Assembly: GCA_003151895.1 (NCBI GenBank)
Contig: PLYX01000088.1
Location: 1-13,452, forward strand
Length of the DNA stretch: 13,452 nucleotides
Direction of reading: 5' to 3'
Source: Solirubrobacterales bacterium
GTDB taxonomy: Bacteria; Actinomycetota; Thermoleophilia; Solirubrobacterales; Solirubrobacteraceae
A model generated the notes under the pieces. That model saw only the letters and a program-made list of their open reading frames with translations, did no database searches and was not told the origin of the DNA. The position numbers and the translations under genes were made by a program. Of this stretch, positions 7,401 to 13,452 are shown one piece after another (position 1 is the first letter of the stretch; the number at the start of each line of letters is the position of its first letter).

Positions 7401-7725
7401 ATCGCTCGCCATCTACGACGCGCGCGTGGACGGCGGCTTCCCGGTGACGGAAGTGCCGGTGTGCACGACGGCCGATGCGTGCCGGGCGGCGCCCGCGCCG
7501 CAGCCTTCGATCTTTGGGGAACCGGCGAGCCAGACGTTCTCGGGCGCCGGGAATCTCGCGCCGCCCCCACCGGTGCTCAAAACAGCAGTGAAAAAGCCTA
7601 AGAAATGCAAGAAGGGCCTTGTGAAGAACAAAAAGGGCAAGTGTGTGAAGAGCAAGGGCAAGAAGAAGAAAGAAAAAAAAGCCACGGCTGGAAAAGCCGG
7701 CAACGACCGGAGGGCTAAGTCATGA
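4489..7725 (+). CDS. Secreted double beta-propeller protein (NHL and TolB/PD40-like) with FN3-like domain
   Basis: The 1078-residue product has a long signal peptide: a polar n-region of about 25 residues, hydrophobic 27-47, and likely cleavage after ARA at 51. Residues ~55-362 carry NHL-type propeller blades, for example PTGVAVDSSGDVWVADDGNN near 229 and DDASGRVYVTDGMNNVVHVY near 340. An FN3-like domain spans ~365-468. A conserved hinge follows (C474-PNE ... LPDC490RAYE), which I recognise from large Thermoleophilia proteins. A second propeller of PD40/TolB-like blades covers ~510-1000 (HISPDGSEVFF, GLTADGSQVFF, GISEDGSYVYF) and contains C879-WS-C882. The tail is Lys-rich with C1040-x11-C1052 (KCKKGLVKNKKGKC), matching the tail of the preceding gene's product. 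The ATG abuts the previous stop, and the end overlaps the next ATG by 4 nt. No catalytic motif is visible; propellers usually bind ligands or partner proteins. The function is unknown. Confidence 0.85.
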   Translation: MTTPVSLLTAAGKLTERSSPLRPVRGLLAASVTALCALLALLALSAGVARAEAPGLVSSGEFASEGGLGVAVDQSSHDVFVTAYIGFSSATKELALGSSGKFDASGNLISPLSSFPPTLYYGAAVNPTNGDLYAAGVYSHEIGQYDPNTGAPVEGSSFGVPPFWTESEPNGSFENLAQLATDSAGNVYVPNVPGNEVLEYSPHPVCSGEPVECVPLKKFTGSGKHALSEPTGVAVDSSGDVWVADDGNNRIEEFGPTGEFKSEFKSEGVRSLALDGRGDVFAIVKNSAEDCGGLPSPCSHLVEYNAGGAQLADVGAGSFGLAGPLPGESNGPPFNMVAVDDASGRVYVTDGMNNVVHVYRPPELPTIGREFAAEVDAFEAKLGVVATPGGGEATYRFEYDTREYRQGEGPHGVSVPFPEGSVGQGFSPRTVWASAKGLAPGTTYHYRAVVTNAVGTVVGPDRTFTTETVAQTACPNENSRGGFSAALPDCRAYEAVDPPNKASAQPLTNNDTFFEPIQAASDGNRFAWTSVEVLPGSRSAGLKDLSTRGASGWYSEDALPLQSYEGDRCAWNGEAGIEAYSPDLSKSVIIDNGESAFDACHEGELSEVVPGETPNVINLLLRDNTTGTYRLIDVPPAGVKATAAGFVAASADLSLVIFNNGAKLTPEAPSSGGEYEWSEGVVHFLQFALPSGVPVAGSIVHISPDGSEVFFTANGNLYVRLHDERTVQVDEAREGGAGPGGGGSFAGLTADGSQVFFTDDASKGLTKDTVPGSGLNLYSYDMGTRQLSDLTPVAHAEAALTGISEDGSYVYFTAKAVMSGSQANQFGETAESSQSNLYLSHGGTIVFVKHGGGVGLSPNGAYLTFGSYIYSAASNRSACWSCNPFGTPGAVENSRGPSNNGQVFFQTSEALLPRDTNGQADVYEYDYATGLHLITTGTSSSGARLLGSSASGNDVFFLGRQALLPGEPNGESLAIYDARVDGGFPVTEVPVCTTADACRAAPAPQPSIFGEPASQTFSGAGNLAPPPPVLKTAVKKPKKCKKGLVKNKKGKCVKSKGKKKKEKKATAGKAGNDRRAKS
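7709..7714 (+). promoter_or_regulatory. Strong ribosome binding site of the third operon gene
   Basis: GGAGGG lies 7 nt before the ATG at 7722 and fixes the start inside the ATGA overlap with the previous gene's stop. Confidence 0.85.
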
Positions 7726-10700
7726 GGATTCCTACGGGGTTCGGGCTCTGCACCGCGCTCGCGGTCTTTGCGATCACGGGTGTAACCGCTTCCCCGGCGC
7801 TCGCCGAAACCCACCCGTTCGTGTCCAGCTTCGGGCGGACGCCGTCCGAACCGTTCACCAACCCGAACGGCATCGCGGTGGAAGAATCCACGGGCGACGT
7901 GTACGTCGCCGACATCGCCACGAACACGGTCTACAGGTTCGACGCGTCGGGCACCCCGGTCGACTTCTCCACGCTGGGTACCAACGCGCTGACGGGCGGC
8001 GCTACGCCTGCCCACTCGTTCTCGTTCCCGGAAACGCCCGGCACCCCGGCCGAGATCGCCGTCGACAACTCGAGGAGCCCGTCGGACGCCAACGCCGGGG
8101 ACCTTTACGTGCTGGACGCTGGCCACGGCGTGATCGACAGGTTCAACGCCAAGGGCGAATATGCGGGCCAGATCCTGGGCCCGGTGACGGGGTTCGCGCT
8201 CGGCGCAAACGGCCAAGTCCTGGTTGAAACAGTCGCCGAGCACGGCGTCGCTGCCGGCCCAACCGGGGATGTCTATGTGCTGGGGTTCGCTTTCAACGGA
8301 GAACGCAGGTTCCTCGAATGCGGTTGTGTGTCGAAGTTCGGCGGCGGCCTGGATGGTGAACTCCGGCCCGTGAATAGGGAAGCCGATCTCGGACGGGTTG
8401 ACAGCGGTCCCGGCGATGTCGCGGTCGCTGTGGACCCGGTGAGCGGTCATCTCTACGTCGACGACCAGTCGTCCGTGGCCGAGTGGGACACGGGTGCAAT
8501 GGACGGGGCATTAGAACGTACGCACTCAAGCGAAGTCCTCCCCACGGCGACGCAGATCGGGTCGAGCTTCAGCGCGCTGGGGCTCTCGGGTGTCTCGGGG
8601 AAAGAAGAGGGCGGGATCGCGGTGAACGGGACCAACGGGGATATCTACGTCTCAAACCCGGCGGACGGCAGGGTGTACGTGTTCGCGAGCACCCTTCCGG
8701 CCGTCGCGGCGGGCGCCGCGACGAACGTGAGCGAAACGGGCGCGACGCTGCGGGGCAGCGTTGATCCGCGCGGCGTCCCCGTCACCTCGTGCGAGTTCGA
8801 ATACGAAAAGATCCCCAATTGGGCGGATGGTAGAGAAACGTTGTCCAAGCCTGCCACCGTCTTCACTCACAGCGCCCCGTGTGCGCAGACGGCGGGGCAG
8901 ATCGGGTGGGGCACGAGCCCGGTGGGAGTCTCGGCCGATATCGGCGGTCTCGAACCTCTTGAACCGGGGGCCCTCTACGATTTCCGTCTGACCGCGGGCA
9001 ATGCCGCCGGCACCGGTTCAAGCGAGGGCCGGCTCGTGGCCGGCTCGAGTTTCGGCGTCAAGCGTTTCGAAGTCCGGTTCCTGAACCAGGACGGCACCCA
9101 GGACACTCAGGCCGGCTCGCACCCGTACGCGATGGTCACGGACTTCCAGCTCAACATGAAGGCGGGGCGAGAACTTGCCGGCTGGGACTCGCCATACAAG
9201 CTACTGACCGTCGGCAATGTCAGGGACGTCATTGTGGACACCCCGCCAGGGTTCGTCGGCGACCCCAACGCGACCGAAGCGAAGTGCACGCTCGCCGAAC
9301 TGGAACACACAGGGGGACCGGGGAAAGAAGAAGAAGCCTTCTGTGCGCCCGGATCGGAAGTCGGCTACCTGCATACGGAAAGCCCCGTCGGTTACGGCAA
9401 CCGCTCGGCTCCCGTGTACAACATGGTGCCGCCTCATGGTGTCGCGGCGCAGTTGGGCGCGACCTTCGCCATCCCAAAGGCGTTCATCGACGCCGGTCTG
9501 CTGGCGGGCGGGCAGTACCCGCTGCAAGCGGAATCCCTCGGCATTACGGGGATCGTGCCGATCTCCAGCGTCAAAACGACCCTGTTCGGCGTGGTCGGCG
9601 GCGCCGAACACCGCAAGCCCTTTCTGACGCTGCCGACCGGTTGCACGGGGCCGCTCAAGTCCTCGATCTCCGTCGACTCCTACCAGGAACCCGGTCATTA
9701 CGTCTCCAAGAGCTACATCACGCACGATGCGGGCGGCGAGCCGTTGCCGTTGACCGGCTGCTCGGAACTGACGTTCCCCGCGACGATCACGGTCGCACCC
9801 GACGTGACCGACGCGAGCAGCCCCTCGGGGCTGACGGTGGGGATACACGTTCCCCAGACGGCGGCGCTCAACCCCGACGGGCTGGCGGAGTCCGCGCTGC
9901 GCGACACGACCGTGGCGCTCCCCGAAGGCGTCGCGATCAACCCGGCGGGCGCCGATGGGCTGGAAGCGTGCTCGGAGGGGTTGGCCGGCTTTGAGATCGG
10001 CCACGGCGTGAACGGCAGCGGCTTCGAAGAATTCAACCCGGAATCCGAACCGGGTGTGAAGACCGCGACGTTCACGCCGACGGCGGTCGAAGGCTTGCAG
10101 CCGGGTGTGAGCTTCTGCCCGAACTCCTCGAAGATCGGCGAAGTGACGATCAAGACGCCGCTTTTGCCGAACCCGTTGAAGGGCTTCGTGTATCTCGCCG
10201 CGCAGGACGCCAACCCGTTCGGGAGCCTGATCGCGATGTACATGATCGTCGAAGACCCCGTCTCCGGGAGCACGATCAAGCTCGCGGGCGAAGTGCTCCT
10301 GTGCGAAAGCGCGGGGCAGATCCTGAACGGCGTCTCCTGCGCGGCCCCCGGACAGCTCGTGACGACGTTCAAGAACACCCCGGATCTGCCGTTTGAAGAC
10401 CTCGAGCTGCACTTCTTCGGTGGGGAACGCGCGCCGTTGACGACGCCCTCGCGTTGCGGGACGTACACGACGAACGCGTCGTTCACGCCGTGGGACGGCA
10501 ACGCGCCGGTCCACTCGGAATCCTCGTTCAACATCGAACACGGTCCCAACGGGACGCCGTGCCCCGGCGCGAGCCTGCCGTTCAACCCGTCGCTGACGGC
10601 CGGGACGACGAACATCCAGGCCGGCGCCTTCAGCCCGTTCACGATGACGATGTCGCGCACGGACGGCAACCAGAACCTGCAAGCGATCAGCCTGCACATG

Positions 10701-12116
10701 CCTTCCGGCCTCTCCGGCCTGCTCACGGGCGTCGAACTGTGCCCCGAACCGCAGGCCGACGAGGGAACCTGCGGCCCGAACAGCCTGATCGGCGAAACGA
10801 CCGTCTCGGTCGGCGTCGGCGGCAAACCGTTCAGCGTGAAGGGCGGCAGGGTCTACATGACCGGCCCGTACGGGGGCGCGCCGTTCGGCCTGTCGATCGT
10901 CAACCCGGCGAAGGCCGGACCGTACGACCTGGAGAAGGGCACGCCGTGCGACTGCGTGCTCGTCCGCGCGAAGATCGAAGTCGACCCGGTCACCTCGGCG
11001 CTCACGATCACGAGCGACAACTCCGGGCCGTACAAGATCCCGACGATCCTGAAGGGCATCCCGCTGGAAATTCAGCACGTCAACGTGACGATCACCGGGG
11101 TGGGCGGGAATAATAAATTCACGTTCAACCCGACCAACTGCGACAAGACGGCGGTCACGGGAACGCTGGACAGCACCGAAGGCGCCGCGTCGGCCGTGTC
11201 GCTCCCGTTCCAGGCCACCAACTGTGCGGTGTTGGGCTTCGCCCCGAAATTCGCGGCCTCCACGTCCGGGAAGACCTCACGTGCGAGGGGCGCGAGCCTG
11301 ACCGTGAAGCTGACCTACCCGAGCGCGCCGTTCGGCAGCCAGGCGAACATCAAACAGGTCAAAGTCGAACTGCCGAAGTCCTTGCCGTCGAGGCTGACGA
11401 CCCTGCAGAAGGCCTGCACGGCCGCGCAGTTCAACACGAATCCGGCAGGGTGCCCGGCGGCGTCGGTGATCGGTCACGCGAAGGCGATCACCCCATTGAT
11501 CCCGGTCCCGTTGGAAGGCCCCGTGTACTTCGTCAGCCACGGCGGCGAAGCGTTCCCCAGCCTGATCGTCGTGCTGCAGGGCTACGGCGTGACCGTCGAT
11601 CTCGTCGGCACGACGTTCATCAGCAAAGCCGGGATCACGAGCTCCACGTTCAAGACGATCCCCGACGTCCCCGTCGGCACGTTCGAACTCACCCTCCCCG
11701 AGGGCAAGTACTCAGCGCTGGCCGCCAACGGCAACCTGTGCACGAGCAAGCTCGCGATGCCCACGGCGTTCGTCGCGCAGAACGGCGCCGTCATCAAGCA
11801 GAGCACGCCGATAAGCGTTACGGGCTGCGCGTTGGCAATCCGCGTCGTCGGCCACAGCGTCAAAGGCTCGCACGCGAGCATCCGCGTCACGGTCCCCTCC
11901 GCCGGCACGCTGGTGGCCACCGGCACGGGTATCACGCGCTCCGTCACGCGTGTTGCGAAGGCTGGGACCGTAACGATAGGCGTGACGCTCTCAAGCCAAG
12001 GTCTGCGCGCGCTCGCAAAGAATCCCCACCAGCGCGTTAACGCGAAGGTGAACCTGCGCTTCGGGCGCAAGCACGGCGCGGCGCTCACAGCGTACGTCAG
12101 GCTGCTGATGGGGTGA
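7722..12116 (+). CDS. Giant secreted protein: NHL propeller, FN3-like domain, four repeated modules, beta-rich end
   Basis: The 1464-residue product has a signal peptide (likely cleavage after ALA at 28). NHL blades lie at ~47-74, 109-142, 231-256 and 296-321, and an FN3-like domain at ~327-440. Residues ~440-1365 belong to a family I recognise as common in Thermoleophilia but without a named function. Within it a module recurs four times, near residues 541, 799, 1007 and 1244: a cysteine, then S-x-(I/V)-G, 10-20 residues, then a (V)Y strand and a glycine/phenylalanine-rich loop (e.g. SKIGEVTIKTPLLPNPLKGF, SVIGHAKAITPLIPVPLEGP). LPEGVAINPAGADGLEACS and PSRCGTYTTNASFTPW are other family landmarks. 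An end domain from ~1369 (CALAIRVVGHSVKG ... VNLRFGRKHG) looks like an Ig-type beta sandwich. Unlike its two partners it lacks the Cys-Lys tail. There is no membrane span after the signal. It is probably an extracellular or wall-associated structural/binding protein, translated in step with the preceding gene. Confidence 0.85.
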   Translation: MRIPTGFGLCTALAVFAITGVTASPALAETHPFVSSFGRTPSEPFTNPNGIAVEESTGDVYVADIATNTVYRFDASGTPVDFSTLGTNALTGGATPAHSFSFPETPGTPAEIAVDNSRSPSDANAGDLYVLDAGHGVIDRFNAKGEYAGQILGPVTGFALGANGQVLVETVAEHGVAAGPTGDVYVLGFAFNGERRFLECGCVSKFGGGLDGELRPVNREADLGRVDSGPGDVAVAVDPVSGHLYVDDQSSVAEWDTGAMDGALERTHSSEVLPTATQIGSSFSALGLSGVSGKEEGGIAVNGTNGDIYVSNPADGRVYVFASTLPAVAAGAATNVSETGATLRGSVDPRGVPVTSCEFEYEKIPNWADGRETLSKPATVFTHSAPCAQTAGQIGWGTSPVGVSADIGGLEPLEPGALYDFRLTAGNAAGTGSSEGRLVAGSSFGVKRFEVRFLNQDGTQDTQAGSHPYAMVTDFQLNMKAGRELAGWDSPYKLLTVGNVRDVIVDTPPGFVGDPNATEAKCTLAELEHTGGPGKEEEAFCAPGSEVGYLHTESPVGYGNRSAPVYNMVPPHGVAAQLGATFAIPKAFIDAGLLAGGQYPLQAESLGITGIVPISSVKTTLFGVVGGAEHRKPFLTLPTGCTGPLKSSISVDSYQEPGHYVSKSYITHDAGGEPLPLTGCSELTFPATITVAPDVTDASSPSGLTVGIHVPQTAALNPDGLAESALRDTTVALPEGVAINPAGADGLEACSEGLAGFEIGHGVNGSGFEEFNPESEPGVKTATFTPTAVEGLQPGVSFCPNSSKIGEVTIKTPLLPNPLKGFVYLAAQDANPFGSLIAMYMIVEDPVSGSTIKLAGEVLLCESAGQILNGVSCAAPGQLVTTFKNTPDLPFEDLELHFFGGERAPLTTPSRCGTYTTNASFTPWDGNAPVHSESSFNIEHGPNGTPCPGASLPFNPSLTAGTTNIQAGAFSPFTMTMSRTDGNQNLQAISLHMPSGLSGLLTGVELCPEPQADEGTCGPNSLIGETTVSVGVGGKPFSVKGGRVYMTGPYGGAPFGLSIVNPAKAGPYDLEKGTPCDCVLVRAKIEVDPVTSALTITSDNSGPYKIPTILKGIPLEIQHVNVTITGVGGNNKFTFNPTNCDKTAVTGTLDSTEGAASAVSLPFQATNCAVLGFAPKFAASTSGKTSRARGASLTVKLTYPSAPFGSQANIKQVKVELPKSLPSRLTTLQKACTAAQFNTNPAGCPAASVIGHAKAITPLIPVPLEGPVYFVSHGGEAFPSLIVVLQGYGVTVDLVGTTFISKAGITSSTFKTIPDVPVGTFELTLPEGKYSALAANGNLCTSKLAMPTAFVAQNGAVIKQSTPISVTGCALAIRVVGHSVKGSHASIRVTVPSAGTLVATGTGITRSVTRVAKAGTVTIGVTLSSQGLRALAKNPHQRVNAKVNLRFGRKHGAALTAYVRLLMG

Positions 12117-12187
12117 GCGCAGTGCGCTGCGGCCAAGCAAGCTTGCGCGTCTTCCCTCTCCCTCTCCGGACGGCGCGCGAGGTAGGG

Positions 12188-12220
12188 CGTGCCGGGGCGC
12201 GTCCGACCCGCCCCGGCACG
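12188..12220 (+). terminator. GC-rich hairpin after the operon
   Basis: A perfect 12-bp stem (12188-12199 with 12209-12220) closes a 9-nt loop, 71 nt after the last stop codon of the operon. There is no T tract, which is common for actinomycete terminators. It could work in both directions and so also shield the operon from minus-strand transcription. Confidence 0.6.
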
Positions 12221-12233
12221 TCGCCATGACGGC

Positions 12234-12307
12234 TGAGGGTCCGAGGAGTGCCAGGGGACGACCTCCTCGACGCCGACGAGCCGGGCGGCGCGGCTGCCCG
12301 TGACCAC
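12234..12307 (-). pseudogene. Decayed DUF4143 C-terminal tail
   Basis: Read on the minus strand, this short stretch gives VVTGSRAARLVGVEEVVP and, after a one-base frameshift, LALLGP. It lines up with VVYTGRFAYRRGDGVAVVP plus LALLGP at the end of the DUF4143 fragment at 13018. The bases AGGGTCCGAGGAGTGCCAG are identical in both (12236-12254 and 13020-13038). This copy has lost one C after that block, which causes the frameshift, and has lost the stop. It is a remnant of a second related gene or of a duplication. The rest of 12117-12451 holds only the hairpin; I see no other gene or convincing promoter there. Confidence 0.6.
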
Positions 12308-12451
12308 GCTTGCTGACGCGGAATCTCGCGTACCGTCCCAACCGAGCGCTACGGTGCTCCACCATGACGAGGACGCCAGACGTCGGGCCGGGCGGCCTCA
12401 GGGCGCGTACGCTTGAGCCATTCGGCTGGGAGCGGTAGCCTTGTGGTCACG

Positions 12452-13006
12452 ATGGCTGCGACCGCATCGACGCTCACCACCGCCGAGGAGCTGCTGGGCA
12501 TGCCGGATGACTCGATGCGCCGCGAGCTTGTGCGCGGGGAGCTGCGGGTGATGAGCCCGGCGGGCGCCAGGCACGGTCGGGTCGCGGCCACGATGGCTGT
12601 GCTGCTCGGAACCCATGTCAGGCAGAGCGGCGTCGGCGTGGCGTACGGCGCCGAGACGGGCTTCGTGCTCGCTCACGACCCGGACACCGTGCGCGCTCCG
12701 GACGCCGCCTTCGTCTCCAGGGATCGGTTCGAGGCGGTGGGCGACACGGAGAAGTTCTGGCCGGGCGCCCCCGACCTCGCCGTCGAGGTCGTATCGCCCG
12801 ACGACAGCTTCCGCGAGGTGCAGGAGAAGGCGCTCGAATGGATCGCGGCAGGCTGCGTGGCGGTGCTCGTGCTCGACCCCGATGAGCGCACCGCGACCGT
12901 CTACCGCGCCGAGGGCGACGCGCACATATACGGCGGCGAGAACGAGGTCGAGCTGAGCGACGCCGTGCCGGGCTTCAGCGTGACGGTCGCCGAGCTTTTC
13001 GCCTGA
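12452..13006 (+). CDS. Uma2 family endonuclease-like protein
   Basis: A 184-residue Uma2/DUF820 protein. It opens with LTTAEELLGMPDD and RRELVRGELRVM, the standard N-terminus of the family. The PD-(D/E)XK set is D84 (RAPDAAF), E112 (LAVEVVSPDD) and K126 (REVQEKALEWIAAG), followed by the VLVLDPDERT strand. The fold is intact, so the protein may be an active nuclease; its biological role in this family is not established. Start: ATG 12452 gives the usual family N-terminus, though the purine tract GGGAG at 12428-12432 fits a GTG at 12443 better; a TTG at 12413 would add 13 unlikely residues. It is of a different subtype from the Uma2 at 1743-2258, so the two are not a recent duplication. It converges with the DUF4143 fragment with an 11-nt gap. 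Sixteen of 17 Glu codons are GAG. Confidence 0.9.
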   Translation: MAATASTLTTAEELLGMPDDSMRRELVRGELRVMSPAGARHGRVAATMAVLLGTHVRQSGVGVAYGAETGFVLAHDPDTVRAPDAAFVSRDRFEAVGDTEKFWPGAPDLAVEVVSPDDSFREVQEKALEWIAAGCVAVLVLDPDERTATVYRAEGDAHIYGGENEVELSDAVPGFSVTVAELFA

Positions 13007-13017
13007 CCGGGGCGCGA

Positions 13018-13290
13018 TCAGGGTCCGAGGAGTGCCAGCGGGACGACCGCGACGCCGTCTCCTCTGCGGTAGGCGAACCTTCCCGTGTAGACGACAATAC
13101 GATTGACCAATCGGTCGCCGATCTGCCGATGGAGCCAGTTGAGATGTCTCACGTCGTGGTCGTCGACGGTGCTGGTCAGCTTCGCCTCGATCGCGACGTG
13201 AGATCGGATGTCGCCCTCCACGATCAGGTCGACCTCGTGGTTGCCGTTCTTGGTGCGTAGGTAGCCCACCCTCGCGGCGCAGGCTTGTCC
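13018..13290 (-). pseudogene. DUF4143 ATPase C-terminus, probably 5'-truncated
   Basis: Minus-strand translation gives ARVGYLRTKNGNHEVDLIVE, then AIEAKL, DVRHLNWLHRQIGD and VVPLALLGP before TGA (13018-13020). This is the end of an ATPase of the DUF4143 group, with the HEVD ... EAK nuclease-like signature. Upstream of about 13290 the same frame stays open to the window edge but stops resembling the family (the usual LFESLVTLSVRVYAQ-type segment is not there). I therefore read it as truncated or frameshifted rather than an intact gene entering from the right. Another minus-strand frame between 13285 and 13452 is also open (RPRVGVLGQVGKNSRKW and onward), but I do not recognise it. The opposing Uma2 gene ends 11 nt away. 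Confidence 0.65.
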
Positions 13291-13452
13291 CCTTCGTCCG
13301 GGGTGGCGAGACCAACGTAGTGCTCCGCGCGGTTCCCGAGGACATGTGGCCTCTTCTGCACCGTCCGGTCGCTCCACTTGCGGCTGTTCTTGCCGACCTG
13401 GCCGAGCACCCCGACGCGCGGGCGCGTCGCGTCGCACGCGAATGGGCCAGTC

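Noticed and set aside
7673..7725. Eight-A run (slippery A AAA AAA) followed by a small stem-loop as a programmed -1 frameshift site near the end of the second operon gene.
   Set aside because: A -1 shift reaches TAA at 7716-7718 after about a dozen codons and does not join the next gene; the A run is explained by Lys codons of the tail.
12137..12146. Perfect palindrome GCAAGCTTGC just after the operon.
   Set aside because: It leaves no room for a hairpin loop of useful stem length and is short enough to occur by chance.
12364..12438. Short open frame of 24 codons upstream of the right-hand Uma2 gene.
   Set aside because: No ribosome site, no recognisable sequence, and it overlaps the region just upstream of the Uma2 start.
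13224..13409. Minus-strand frame RPRVGVLGQVGKNSRKW and onward as a separate gene.
   Set aside because: It overlaps the DUF4143 end in another frame, I do not recognise it, and its upstream part is outside the window; it cannot be supported here.

Overview
The window looks like chromosomal DNA from a high-GC actinomycete of the class Thermoleophilia (Solirubrobacterales-like). This rests on three very large secreted proteins built from NHL/TolB-like propellers, fibronectin-III-like domains and Lys-rich or beta-sandwich tails, an architecture I associate with that lineage, and on the GC-rich flanking genes. The assignment comes from family recognition; no database search was run.

Layout. (1) 1-849, minus strand: a PadR-type repressor gene overlaps the start of an ABC transporter ATPase gene that runs off the left edge. 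A 22-bp imperfect dyad upstream is a candidate autoregulatory operator. (2) 850-1742 has no intact gene. In order it holds a short decayed copy of the tail of the large surface protein found at 7722-12116, an array of 33-bp repeats, and a 5'-truncated, frameshifted DUF4143 (AAA-ATPase/nuclease-like) gene end. (3) 1743-2258, minus strand: an intact Uma2-family PD-(D/E)XK protein. (4) 2467-12116, plus strand: the centre of the window, a tightly packed three-gene operon (673, 1078 and 1464 residues). Each protein has a Sec-type signal peptide. Genes 1 and 2 abut (TAA then ATG with no gap); genes 2 and 3 overlap by 4 nt (ATGA) with a strong ribosome binding site. A GC-rich hairpin follows the last stop. 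(5) 12117-13452: a decayed DUF4143 tail, a second Uma2 gene on the plus strand, and a second DUF4143 C-terminus on the minus strand, convergent with Uma2.

How it fits together. The three-gene operon probably makes a co-exported set of extracellular or wall-associated proteins. Protein 1 is a string of five FN3-like domains plus a helical stalk and basic tail. Protein 2 is two propellers joined by an FN3-like domain, ending in the same kind of Cys-Lys tail. Protein 3 is a propeller and FN3-like domain followed by about 900 residues with a module repeated four times and a beta-rich end domain. Their biochemical role is unknown; adhesion, scaffolding or glycan/ligand binding would fit, but nothing in the sequence proves it. 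The operon differs sharply from its neighbours in glutamate codon choice (GAA instead of GAG). Its flanks are full of nuclease-fold remnants and a possible transposon end, so the locus has been rearranged repeatedly.
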